From Siphonodentalium dalli (lineage: Eukaryota; Mollusca; Scaphopoda; Gadilida; Siphonodentaliidae): 64,000 nucleotides of DNA. Shown piece after piece: positions 1 to 11,400 of this stretch. The stretch is taken from contig CP136067.1 in NCBI GenBank assembly GCA_032622095.1, forward strand, positions 56,709,899-56,773,898, written 5' to 3'. The translations under genes were made by a program, and so were the position numbers. Under the pieces are notes generated by a model, which ran no database searches, was not told where the DNA came from, and worked only from the letters and a program-made list of their open reading frames with translations. Position 1 is the first letter of the stretch. Each line of letters starts with the position of its first letter.

Positions 1-3000
1 ACACACGTAAAGTGTACATGACATACATGTATATTTGTCAACTATTCGTGCGTGCACGGACCAAAGTCAAATGAACGCATCAAATGTGGAAATGGTTTCA
101 TCAAATCTGGCGAAAACATGCACATTCTGTTTCAAAATGACGACGTGACGAATGTTTGAAGTCTGTTACAGAAGTATACAATACACGGAATTGATCGATT
201 TGAGAAATTGAGACAATTCTTTGGGAATGAATGTATACCGTCGGAACACATCCGCACGACACCCATAACCAAGACACATGTGCGAAGTCTGATATAAATC
301 AGCTAGACTCGATATAATAAATCGTTTTTTGTGTAACACATGAGACAATCGGTCGATTTCTCCATCTACAAAGACATTAGCTCGACTTCAATTACAGTTC
401 CCAGCGCGACCGCACCACCTGTCTTTCCCCGCTCCAGACCCCGACCGATGATCCAATATATTGTATGAACGACCGTACACATGTCACAGTGTCAACTGGG
501 GTTAGCATGTTTTCTTGAATATTTGGCATGGACGATAATAAACTATGCCACTATAATTCTGGTGTAGCATTTCAAGCAGAGCAGTGGCTCCAGCTCTACT
601 ATGCGCTCTCCTAAAATCAAAACAAGGATGGCAACCATTTCCATTTAATTATTTGAGTTAGGGGAGAGGGGAGTAGTTTTTGAATTGTAAGGATGTTGTC
701 ACTTACGATGAAAGGGATGTGAGAAGAGGTGACAACGGATAATATAGAGTGATATGGTGATATATCGTGTGGCTTTAGAAGGGATTTTGATTATAGGCGG
801 ATAAGCTGATGGTGTGTGTTAAAATACAGACTCGACAGCCATTCAGTATTGAGTCTGGAGTATTGTTTGTGGGGATTCCATTACCACCAGCATATTTACA
901 TCAGTGTCACCCCAAATCACAACATCTATCAAGAAAGTGACGTTTCCTATCATATCAGGCGATTGTTGGAATGGTTCACAGTGGTAGATTCGTCACATTC
1001 ATGTACCTAAAATAGCGCTATAAACATTGTCTTCCACAATGTCATATTGCATGCATTCAACCGAGGAATTGTTTTTAGCGACAGAGAGCTTACGCTTGCT
1101 GGTGCTAATATATACCCCCAAATACGCCAGACACAGTACTGCATAGCTGTCGAGTCTGTTTTAACTGATATTATATATGCAATGGTTTGGGTATCTAGCG
1201 AATGTGTCATGTATTCCATTCTCGTTTCCTGTTACTGAAAATCATTCATTCATTCGATGTGCATTTAAAGTGATGTGAAACTATCCATAATATGTCTTTA
1301 AATTGTTTTATTCGAATGATACATTTTTGGATGTTTTTAATTGTTTTTATATATGAGTAGTCTTACAGTGAAAATTCAGAGGATGTCCACAATATCGTAT
1401 CGGTCCAAGCATGAGGTATAACGTAGTACTTGTAGTGCTCGTCTTGTCGCGCGCTCGATTCATAGTTATCGGCGGGTAAACCTAAAGTGAATACCTAAAG
1501 CGACTTCTACCCAAATTTGTATCCATTATAGATACAATTGAAACAACGAAGATATCAGGCTGTTCATTTAGATTGCTGTTGCGCTTCCACTATCCCCAGA
1601 AGAAGTAAACCATATGACGAGTGCTCATGATTAATGAACCAGGATAACATTTCGGTCCCAAATAATTAACCACATACATAAAACGGAACCAGACGAAGGT
1701 TGCCGAAGACGCCCAAAATTAACAAAAACGGGCAATTTTAGCCTAAAGTAAGATTATTTTACTTAGGTCTAACATAGTTTTCATAAAACGACATCGCCAT
1801 AACAAATTTAAATGTAAATAAATTTGTTTACAACCGTGACGCATATGAGCTAAGCTCACCCAGCGTAAATAAAGATACCAAGCTACAGATAATTCAGTTT
1901 CACGCACTTTCAAAATCTATGGAATAGCCTAATTCAGCTGTGAGATGCACACAATCAAATGATACACTTATACATTTTGTTTGTTCCTTTTGTATTTAGT
2001 GTTGTCATATTTACTATTAAACTATATTATTGATAATAAAAGATAAAACAAATAACTATACATACAGGTTCAATTTTCCTTAAACTTAGAATAAAATACC
2101 AAATGGGACCTTGTTTATACACGCAGGGTTGCTTGCGCCCACCCCTCCGCTGTTCGTGATAGGTTGTCGCTATATATATACTGTATGTCGTGTGCAGAGG
2201 CGAACAGAGTAACATTATATTGTATGACTAACCGGTCCAAGCTGGGTTTGGCACGATTCGTCTGACTGTCTCTGACGCCCTCTTGTGAAACGAATGGGAC
2301 GCGGGCGAACAATACGAGTACGCAATTGAGACGTGGCTACTACACGATTCTTTGGAAGATAAATGATGTATTAGACCACACTAGAATGAGCGAGATATGA
2401 GAGTCTGGGCTGATTGGAATCAAGCAAACGCATTTTATTGTAAAGGGAAATGAATGTCTTATTGATTGTGTTTGGTGCTAAAGTTCCGGCGCAAAATTGT
2501 ACAGACATCCTTGTTGAAAGCTGATACATCTGTCTAACAAAGCTCTTTTCCAGTAGAAAGTAAAACTGTTTAAAGAGGCATACGATCTTCAAACCTCACA
2601 CTAACCCTTGTGATTACTCTCGCTTTCGCACACGCTCTTGGCACCAAACTTGGTCAGTAAACACACGACATGTGACGTGACTATTGGGAGATAATTCAGG
2701 TGTGTGAATAGAATTTCCCGAAGTTGGATTTTCGGCGACAAGGAACTATATGAAGAGGTATAATAGGCAATGCAGATATGAATGCCTCTCACTTGAGATC
2801 CTATTGCTACGTACATGTGTACCAACCAACGACGAGCCATCGTACTCGTCATACCCCAAGTTGTTCTACATGTAGCAGATCTGCGCAAGAGATGCCTCTC
2901 TTGTTAGGATGTGCATGGCGGCGATGACTTTCCAATGAAATATGAAGACATGTGAAAACGACAACAAATGCATCGAAGGGAAGATCACGTTGATATGTCG

Positions 3001-3605
3001 TTTCTTATTCTGACATTTTTGTTATAAACCTCTCCAGTTAAGAGATCAATATTTTTGATTAATGTCGGTATAATGTATTAAATACCTCAAGAAAGTAAAA
3101 TCACATATTGCACTGTACATCGAGAACAACCAATCCAACGAGCGTGTTGTAGCTATAATAAGTATCAAAAGCCCGCCGATGACAATGTTAACCCGTTGAG
3201 TTGTGGCATTCTTGAGTGAGTACTTTTTTACTGCAGGGGGTATTGTTCAGGTAAAACATCACAGAACAATTATGGACGTATATATGTGCTTCATTTAAAC
3301 TTATTGTGAATAACAACCCACGCAGTAATGTGAGACATATTTCTGCACCAACAATCGGTTGCACCGTGACCTCGTTGCATTGGCGAGACGGTTGACTCGG
3401 TACTTTGAGGTGGTTTCCCAATACTTTTGTTTGCAGCAGCTGGGGGAAATTTCAAGTATATTTCAGCATACCATCCACTCGTTTGCGAACTGGTTGCTTA
3501 ATTTCTGTGACATACGTTCCAGCAGTTTACGATAAGGCCCCTCGACAAATATCAATCGATTGTGCAGTTAATTTCTCATAACTTAAACATAACATATATA
3601 TAATA
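1..3605. other. Stretch without recognisable genes
   Basis: I see no exon, RNA gene or clear repeat here. Open frames on both strands are short (under 100 codons), lack recognisable domains and are not supported by convincing splice sites. The composition is AT-rich and uniform. Distant repeat relics are possible but cannot be shown by eye. Confidence 0.5.
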
Positions 3606-4390
3606 CACTAGCTTGTGGACCCGACTTCGTCCGGGCTGTTTCCCCTCTGCTTTTCGGCGAATTGCGCGATTTGACCTTGAATTGACCATTTTGAAGGTCA
3701 AGGTCAGGTCGGGGTTACGATTTGACCCGTCCAAAACACTCCCTGGACAAAAGTACCCGACAAAAGTACCCGTCGAAATCCGTCCGGTTTTACCCGATCT
3801 GACCTTGAATTGACCATTTTGAAGGTCAAGGTCAGGTCGGGGTAACGATTTGACGGTTTTGACACGTCCAAAACAAAGCAGCACCCTTAGAAGGCATCGC
3901 AAGGGACGAATTGACGCCGAAGTGATTTCGAGTGACAAAAATGACGATGTCGGAAATAATAACATATCTCGAACCCGGTGGTCATAGAATTCGATTTAAT
4001 TGTATTAGGCAATTATCGAAGAGACATAAACGCATTTATTAACAATTTTGCCAGCCTTGGGAAGATTCGTAGAAGCGAGTTCTATGCAATAGAAATGCAT
4101 GCATATGTCATGTGTAACGGTTTAACAGTGTCTAAACGCTCTTTATCAACGACACTGTGGATACGAACGCTCTTTAACTATCACGCGATTAGCCCATGAA
4201 CTACCCATTGCGGTGGCGGGGGGTTGGAGAATGAGTGCTCTGACGTTCTCAGAAGCGGTGCGGTGACATTCCATCTGGAATTTTACCCTTAGATAGGAAG
4301 TTTGGGCTCAATCCGTCCGACAGTTTTCCCGGCCATAGCTAACAGACAAACAACAAACAAACAGACAGAAGTCCCAAAATATATAGTAGA
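3606..4390 (+). repeat. Retroposon-like repeat with duplicated AGGTCA-rich module
   Basis: The left end carries a GC-rich segment (CCCGACTTCGTCCGGG) that can form a small hairpin, as often seen in RTE-type non-LTR and SINE-like tails. The right end has an A/C-rich run (acaaacaaacagacagaag) followed by TA-rich sequence near 4370-4400. Inside, a ~62-bp module occurs twice about 128 bp apart (3671-3735 and 3799-3860). Each module is partly palindromic because it contains TTGACCTTGAA and later AAGGTCAAGGTCAGGTC. Near 4136 and 4157 two copies of a CGCTCTTTA motif occur, which recurs across the window. No clean target duplication was found, so both ends and the class are tentative. Confidence 0.4.
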
Positions 4391-5371
4391 TTATACATAT
4401 AACATTTCTGTTTTGTATTTACCATAAATCATTATATTGTACTATGATCCGAACTTTTTAAAGTTGTGTTTCTAGATGGACAATAATTAAATATGACGAA
4501 CGTCAAAGACAAACTCAAATCCTTTGAATCCTACAATTGATTGACACGATGTGACGACTGACTAATATTCAAAGTGCTCGCTGTTCACCGGCACCATAGT
4601 GACTGGGCGGTATACGTTGTCCTCTATTAGAGAAGTACACGGACAATGAGGAACAGGCACACCAAATGATGTACCGCCTTCTGTAAATGACATTGTTTTG
4701 TGGACTGCTGCGTAAAGATATCAATGGCATGCTTCATTTGTGATTGTTACGTGCGCTAGCGCAATAGTATTGCGATCAGACAGATTCGTAGGTAGGTACG
4801 TGTCACCCTACTCCGTTTCACGTACTCCATGACGTCACCAAAAACGACGTAAAACCTCGTGGCGTTCTGATATTTTTACTGTTCCGCGTTTTTGCTATGT
4901 TTATTTTATGTGTTGTTTTCGATTATTTGTTTGTCGCCGATATCGCCATTTGTCGGGATTCCCTGTTTCTATATTTAAAACTGGCATGCTCGTAGTGAAC
5001 TTCGATTTCGATTTTTTCTCCCAGGTCAAAATACGTCAGAGTAATGACAAAATAGACCGACCTACGTTTTCTCCGTCAGAACTCTACATCAAAGAGTCTA
5101 TAGACTCCTTCGGGACCTACATAGACTCCTTCATTTGGGTATTTTTACTTATAATTTGGGAAGTTTTATCATTTTTGGTTCGTGCGAAGACCTCTTTTTA
5201 TCGTGTGGGAAAAGAGAGACATTCAAAACCCGATTTCGTAATTCGACGCAATAGGCTGAATAGCCTAACCTTCAGCCGAGTTCCGGGTCAAATACGACGA
5301 ATAACACAAAACAAAACGCATTCGTTGACACAAACACCGTTTGAAGAGTTTATTATTACATAAACTGATCG
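4391..5371. other. Unassigned stretch with one 151-codon open frame
   Basis: An ATG-initiated frame at 4908-5363 (+) is the longest non-repetitive open frame in the left third. Its product is basic, with a hydrophobic run around residues 110-125, and I recognise no domain. No neighbouring exon or splice context supports it, and it ends just before the retrotransposon target duplication. It could be chance or part of an unrecognised mobile element. The rest of the stretch holds nothing I can name. Confidence 0.2.
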
Positions 5372-5387
5372 TTATTGATTAATTATT
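5372..5387. repeat. Target-site duplication, left copy (retrotransposon)
   Basis: The 16-base string TTATTGATTAATTATT occurs here and again at 8455-8470. The two copies lie exactly outside the region with reverse-transcriptase homology, so they read as the target-site duplication of the enclosed non-LTR insertion. The sequence is AT-rich, so some chance similarity is possible, but 16 identical bases at the expected places is strong. Confidence 0.7.
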
Positions 5388-5884
5388 GATTGGTTTAAAC
5401 ATATTTATTTATCAAAATGATATGGTGACGGGATTGGAGGACAATTGCTAGCCACTTAGATGTACCTCCTCTCCATATGACAACACTCAATACAACTTTA
5501 CAATTATAGCAGCATAGTAACAGTGCATACACATATATAAGAAATATACAACAAAAGTTTTGTGTTTGTGCTAGTCCCCCCTTAACCCAAGTCTGTGATA
5601 TCAGTTTTTTTCTCTCATATAAATCACTTTCTCACTCACTCCTTCTCCGAGCTTGTTTCAATGATTGACATGCAGGGTTTTGGAAGAGTCGAAGTCCTTC
5701 AGACATATCTCATTCCAATCTCAGGTAAGTTGAAAGTTTGTTGTATCTGTGAAAGTAGTGTCTCTTAAAAAGTCTTGGACAGCTTTGAAAATGGACTCAT
5801 TTTCATTATTCTTTAGATCAGGGTCTCCAAATAGCAAACATTTTACCGAATAAATGTTGAAGGGTAAGAGTTTATTGTATAGAC

Positions 5885-6728
5885 TTATTCTGGCATAAAA
5901 ATGAACAGGACATTCAAAATAAAATGAAATGCATTCTCTTCATGATATCCGCATATGCATGCTTTAGTATCAGCGATATAATTTAGCTTTTTATCAGCTT
6001 GTAAGTTGCTACATTGATTTCTCAGTCTGCAGTGAGAAATATTTAGTAAACGTTTACCAACATTGAAGTATTTTGGTGGTTTGATTGGTTTCCGTTTGAT
6101 TGATTCCTTAAAGATGTCTTTCCCAAGAGCGTTCCATTTGTTAATGCAAGTAGGAAAGAAGGTCACGTCAGTTCTCTTACTTCCGGTTTTTGGTGGGACA
6201 AAGTCGGATGAGTTACGTAGGTCTTTGTCACACCTTTCGCGGAATGTGGGTGGGAGGAGTTCAACGAGATAGTTGGGGGGCCTTTTTAACAATATTATGG
6301 AATATCGTCATTCGTCTGGTATATCGTCGATTTTCTAGATTCTCACATCCAAGTTCGAAAAGAAGCCTATCATTCGGAACAGATCGAGTACACCCTGTGA
6401 CTATTCTGGCTGCCTCGAATTGAATATCATCCAATTGTTTTAGCAAGTAAGCAGGTGCCCCGAACCAGACGGTGCTACCATACTCAATTAGAGAGCGTAC
6501 ATATGATAAATATAAAGTTTCAAGTGTTTCACGATTTTTCGAATCTGAGACAATCTGGCATAAGCCTTCTGACATATAGCATCTATATGTGTGTGTTCCA
6601 AGTGAGATCGTCATCAATTTCCAGACCTAAATGTTTGTGTTTGTGAGTATTCCAGTCGCACACCATCAAAAAATATTATTGGTTTAATTATTTTTTGTTT
6701 AGATGTGAATAACATTAAGTCTGTTTTG
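5885..6728 (-). pseudogene. Reverse transcriptase C-terminal region, frameshifted relic
   Basis: Read on the minus strand, this encodes the end of a non-LTR reverse transcriptase. The order is KTDLMLFTSK (about 6725), a thumb-like KHLGLEIDDDLTWNTHI, then LSYVRSLIEYGSTVW and AAPxL-type sequence, then SF-P/W-N-type sequence (TFFPTCINKWNALGKD). It finishes in a C-rich stretch with CICGYHEENAFHF. The pieces lie in different frames. One shift is in a short CACAAA repeat near 6645, one lies near 6500-6540, and one is at a C-run near 6278. It is therefore a non-functional relic. The upstream part of the same domain continues beyond the foldback insert at 8404-8449. Confidence 0.8.
6723..6728. repeat. 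6-bp target duplication, left copy (foldback element)
   Basis: GTTTTG here and at 8398-8403 immediately flank the foldback element. On the minus strand this is CAAAAC within an S-K-T-D-L codon run of the reverse transcriptase. Removing the element and one copy of the 6-mer leaves the reading frame continuous, which confirms both ends to the base. Confidence 0.8.
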
Positions 6729-6770
6729 TACGGCAGCGTAGAAGCGCCACCTCCTCTTTTGTTACTAACT

Positions 6771-7062
6771 TGATTAAACAAGTTACTAACTTGTTTAATC
6801 AAGTTACTAACTTTTTTAATCCATTTAGCTAACTTGTTTAATCAAGTTAGCTAACTTGTTTAATCAAGTTAGCTAACTTGTTTAATCAAGTTACTAACTT
6901 GTTTAATCCATTTAGCTAACTTGTTTAATCAAGTTACTAACTTGTTTAATCAAGTTAGCTAACTTGTTTAATCAAGTTAGCTAACTTGTTTAATCAAGTT
7001 ACTAACTTGTTTAATCCAGTTAGCTAACTTGTTTAATCAAGTTAGCTATCTTGTTTAATCAA
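6771..7062 (+). repeat. Left palindromic 22-bp array of the foldback element
   Basis: About 13 units of the type AACTTGTTTAATCAAGTTAG, some with GCT inserted, make up this array. Each unit is nearly its own reverse complement, and the array as a whole is inverted relative to 7890-8365. Confidence 0.9.
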
Positions 7063-7229
7063 TCACCAATAGCCATTTTATGTCGGGTTATTATATTGGT
7101 TGAAACATACTGATTTCTGATTTTATTGTTGAAAATATTTATACGGTGTTGATAGTAACAAGATGGCAGCCGCTGTGCGTTTTATTCAGCTGTACTTCTA
7201 TCTTGGTTTTTCACAAAAAAGGGCCGTAT

Positions 7230-7858
7230 ATCTACCCGTACTTCCAATGTACTTCCAATGTACTTCCACTAATATATTTCCAATGTACTTACAATGTACT
7301 TACAATGTACTTCCAATATACTTCGAATGTACTTCCACAATGTACTTTTGCAATGTACTTCCAGTGTACTTCCACAATGTACTTCCAATGTACTTCCACT
7401 AATGTACTTCCAATGTACTTCCAATGTACTTATAATGTACTTCCACAATGTACTTCCACAATATACTTACAATGTACTTCCACAATGTACTTTACAATGT
7501 ACTTCCAATGTACTTCCAATGTACTTCCACTAATGTACTTCCAATGTACTTCCACAATGTACTTTTACAATATACTTTTACAATGTATTTCCAATTTACT
7601 TCCAGTGTACTTCCACAATGTACTTCCAATGTACTTCCACTAATATACTTCCAATGTACTTCCAATGTACTTCCAATGTACTTCCATAATATACTTCCAC
7701 AATGTACTTACAATGTACTTCCACAATGTACTTTTACAATATACTTTTACAATGTACTTCCAATGTACTTCCAATGTACTTCCACTAATGTACTTCCACT
7801 AATGTACTTCCAATGTACTTCCAATGTACTTCCAATGTACTTCCACAATGTACTTTTA
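7230..7858 (+). repeat. Internal 11-14-bp satellite of the foldback element
   Basis: Roughly fifty units of AATGTACTTCC occur in one orientation, with variants such as CACAATGTACTTC and CTAATGTACTTC. Unit-length variation creates several overlapping stop-free frames that encode only MYFQCTSNVLP-like repeats. These are not genes. Confidence 0.9.
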
Positions 7859-7889
7859 CCCCCCAAACCGGCCGGTATGCAGCAGCAGT

Positions 7890-8365
7890 AACTTGATTAA
7901 TCAAGTTAGCTAACTTGATTAAACAAGTTAGCTAACTTGATTAAACAAGTTAGTAACTGGATTAATCAAGTTAGTAACTTGATTAATCAAGTTAGCTAAC
8001 TTGATTAAACAAGTTAGTAACTTGATTAAGCAAGTTAGCTAACTTGATTAAACAAGTTAGCTAACTGGATTAAACAAGTTAGCTAACTGGATTAAACAAG
8101 TTAGTAACTGGATTAAACAAGTTAGTAACTTGTTTAAACAAGTTAGCTAACTTGATTAAACAAGTTAGCTAACTTGATTAATCAAGTTAATAACTTAATT
8201 AATCAAGTTAGCTAACTGATTAAACAAGTTAGCTAACTTGATTAAACAAGTTACTAACTGGATTAATCAAGTTAGTAACTTGATTAATCAAGTTAGCTAA
8301 CTTGATTAAACAAGTTAGCTAACTTGATTAAACAAGTTAGTAACTTGTTTAATCAAGTTAGTAAC
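7890..8365 (+). repeat. Right palindromic 22-bp array of the foldback element
   Basis: About 20 units of the type AACTTGATTAAACAAGTTAG, the reverse complement of the left array's unit. Perfect 18-bp palindromes (AACTTGATTAATCAAGTT) occur among them. The array is longer than its left partner, so the arms have changed copy number independently. Confidence 0.9.
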
Positions 8366-8397
8366 AAAAGAAGAGGTGGCGGTTCTACACTGCCGTA

Positions 8398-8403
8398 GTT
8401 TTG
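8398..8403. repeat. 6-bp target duplication, right copy (foldback element)
   Basis: This GTTTTG matches 6723-6728 exactly and directly abuts the element's right terminus. Confidence 0.8.
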
Positions 8404-8449
8404 GAACTATTGAATTTTACCTTCCATGTGTCTGCCCAAAATTTCATTT
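8404..8449 (-). pseudogene. Reverse transcriptase fragment upstream of the foldback insert
   Basis: On the minus strand this encodes MKFWADTWKVKFNSSK, the typical W-x-V/M-x-F-N-x-x-K-T sequence just after the catalytic palm of non-LTR reverse transcriptases. It joins in frame to KTDLM at 6728 across the foldback insertion. An in-frame TAG lies a few bases further upstream, where the LINE homology ends at the 16-bp target duplication. Confidence 0.75.
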
Positions 8450-8454
8450 CCTAA

Positions 8455-8470
8455 TTATTGATTAATTATT
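8455..8470. repeat. Target-site duplication, right copy (retrotransposon)
   Basis: Exact match to 5372-5387. It marks the 5'-truncated end of the minus-strand LINE copy. Confidence 0.7.
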
Positions 8471-11400
8471 AATATTTATTGTTGCATATTGGCTGCTATC
8501 AATATTTACACAAATGGTATTAATTATTTCTTATAATTGTTCCTTTGGTCAACTTTGACTATCGGAAAATAAAAATAAAAATATGCGGCTGAAAAAAATG
8601 TAATCGATATTAAAGTCTCATCCTTTCGGCAACATGGAATGGGTTTTAATTACTTAAATGATTAATATAGTAATTTGCCTTTTATCTGTGATGATATGAG
8701 AAATGGTAATTGTCTTTTTTTGCTAACATTAAATTAATTTTTAAATAAATTAAGTAATATACAGTGAAATTATTTGTTTAATTATTGTTTATTACATTTT
8801 TGCGCACGTTGGCATCTCTCTGAGTGCATTCTAGTTCAATTTGCGTTGTTTTCTATTCTAGTAAGTAGGCTTTCCGAATATTATGAATAAAATGGGGCCT
8901 ATATATGTGTCGTACTCATTGTGGCCACACCGTTCCTAACACTCGACTTATGTGAAAGATAGTGAACAAAGGTAAGAAAATGGCAATGCATATCAATGTG
9001 TTATTACTGTTTTCTAGGGTTTACTTTTATCTTATATTTCTATATGAGTTTTATTTTCTCCCTATATTCCGTTCAATCTAGATACAAAACCAGAAGCTCC
9101 TAACGCCCATGGATACTCCAAGTAGATTTCGCGATTTTCGACAATCGGCTCCCTTTTTCGATGGCTGCTCATTGAAGCCATCTCCTTACCCATGATCCTA
9201 AGATATACAACTAATTGATTTACCCAAAAAGACTGATCATATTGCGAATGTCACGTGTGAATATTATGAAAATACCATCAGTGAGTCTGCTTTGCGTGTT
9301 TGTATATACGGGCTTTGTGGTGAAGGAATAAAAGGTATCAATTCGTTGAACGACAAGGGTTAACCCACGTATACCAGCTGATGACCGTAATCGATTCGAG
9401 CACATACGAAACAAATCAAGCACTTAAGAATGGGATATATTTATGACAAAAAATAATGTAGCGAATCGTAAACCTCGGCAATAAAATTACTTTATTGTAT
9501 TCTCCCTGCGGTCTCCTGAGCAGAAAATTGCTTGGAACTATTATCCGATGCGTTTAACGATACACGCTGAAAGGCCTGATGATTTTTAATGCCTGTCGGT
9601 GGGACACCAAACATCGTTAGATGTTTCTGTCTGATAAAAACACCTATGGTCGATAGAACTGGTAATTCGCTGTCCAGAGATACATAGACCATTGCGTATC
9701 GCTGAAGCTCGAGAGGATGATTTGGGATTGTGTATCGATGATGTACGTTCAGTGCGTCGTAATGATGAATCGGTATGTTGGCCAGTCAATAACAGAAAAC
9801 CATGCATCAAATCATAAAGTCCAAGATACTTCTCCGCTAATCAGTAGTATTATCAAACTAAATAGAGATGTAGGCCAATGTTTTTTCAATCACCAATAAC
9901 ACTCGAAATGATATACAATCGTTGATATCAAATTTAGGCCTAATTATTTCTCTCGCTGTGTTGCTTTTCTATTGCCGAAGTATGCTGGTAACATTCAATG
10001 TAAAGACAAAAGATAATGATGGGCATCAATGTTTTAGTACCTTTAATATATTGAATGCGAAATCGATATTATTAAACTAAAAGACAAAGCGAATAGATGT
10101 TCTTTATTTATTCATATAACATATCAGGGAAACATAGCGATTACCGTTATATGTGCACGTATATACGGTGCAAGACAAATGAACCCATTCAGTCGATTTT
10201 CATATGTAGAGCCGTGTTAAATTAACCTTCTGACACTAAATTTCCACCGTCGTGAGGTGGCCCTAACGCAATTTCGTCTATCAATATTCGCGATTATATT
10301 GTATACATTTGATTGAAAACTATTTTACATGTACATTTACGTTCACTTCATTCGTGACAACAGAATAGTTTAACATTATATATTATATGAACTTCATGAC
10401 TGTAACTGAGTTCCAATGCCCTATCTGTCGTGACATAATAGTGGTTATTACTAACATACCTATTTCTAAAATGTGACTATTCACATACACTATTTGGTTT
10501 TAGTCTATCAAACCACCCTGTCTCCACATCCCTTGTATGCAATCCTGAAATTATTCCTCATTGATTAACAACCGGACCACCCCATCCCGAGCCGTACTCT
10601 AAATGTCCAGTGTTATCGGAAATTGTCGATCGTCTATAGTCAGACCATACAGTATAGACCATTTATCAATAAACGATAACCGGGCATCTGTATGCATTGA
10701 CTGACCATCTCTGATGCTTATATCACTCCGATTAATGGGTTCTTCAGACATTAATTCAATGAATCACCACCGCGGGTATATATATGCATGCCTCAGCCAC
10801 GTCACACGTCAATGTCTGCGATTGCGCATGCAGTTCCTACGTATATATGAATGAATGAAGGGATTTGAATATTGAGACTGTACCTTTACTAATTCCAATG
10901 GGCACATGTCCGTGTGAAGGAAAGTCCACGCGAAGAGTTCGGATATTGTAACCCCCAGAGGATTTCAATTTCAAGCTTTTAAGGCTACTTAACGTTTTAA
11001 ACTCCATTTTATGCCGGATAGTCGTCTTGCTATGTAGAACTTGAGTATCTTAAATGCTATCTATACTACTTCCATTGTCTACTGATACTGCTGTTGATAT
11101 ACAGATCTCAGACACGGTTCCATCTTCCAATGTCAAAATCACATGCAATCATGTATAGACACCAAACGGCCCAAATAAATTGCCACATATAACGGTTGAA
11201 TTTCGATAAGTATTCTTAATAATGTATGGTACTATATTACCTTCCGGGGGGGGGGGTCTTACGAAATATTACACAGGGCCGGGTGGGTGAATGGTCCGGA
11301 GCCAAGCCTATTTTTCCAGTGTTTGCAAATTTGTTCCTGTTGGCTTGTTTTATTATTTACAAACACCAAGTCTTTTATATTGCACATCAGCCTAAATAAC

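Larger units (their letters stand above)
6729..8397. mobile_element. Foldback element with palindromic arrays and internal satellite
   Basis: This is a 1,669-bp element with imperfect inverted ends: TACGGCAGCGTAGAAGCGCC at the left and the complement of a near-identical sequence at the right. Each end is followed by an inverted copy of a short GCCACCTC...TTTTGTTACTAACTT segment. Inside, inverted arrays of ~22-bp units (6771-7062 and 7890-8365) enclose a 165-bp unique spacer (7063-7229) and a ~630-bp array of AATGTACTTCC-type units. No transposase is present, so it must be non-autonomous. The 6-bp target duplication and the TAC terminus are compatible with an IS3EU-like DNA transposon, but that is only a suggestion. 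Confidence 0.8.
5388..8454 (-). mobile_element. 5'-truncated non-LTR (LINE) retrotransposon, CR1/Jockey-like
   Basis: This minus-strand LINE copy spans a 3' untranslated part (about 5388-5884), the C-terminal part of the reverse-transcriptase ORF (5885-6728) and a short upstream RT piece (8404-8449). The foldback element at 6729-8397 interrupts it. Without that insert the copy is only about 1.4 kb, so it was severely 5'-truncated when it inserted, as expected for target-primed reverse transcription. It is bounded by a 16-bp direct repeat (5372-5387 and 8455-8470). The coding part has several frameshifts and a stop and is dead. The clade assignment rests on the general pattern of the RT C-terminus and is not certain. 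Confidence 0.75.

Noticed and set aside
4908-5363. 151-codon open frame as a gene
   Set aside because: No recognisable domain, no splice partners and a repeat-rich setting. Recorded only as an unassigned open frame.
7146-7891. Several overlapping open frames of 79-165 codons encoding MYFQCTSNVLP-type repeats
   Set aside because: They are translations of an 11-14-bp satellite in three frames within a foldback element, not a protein gene.
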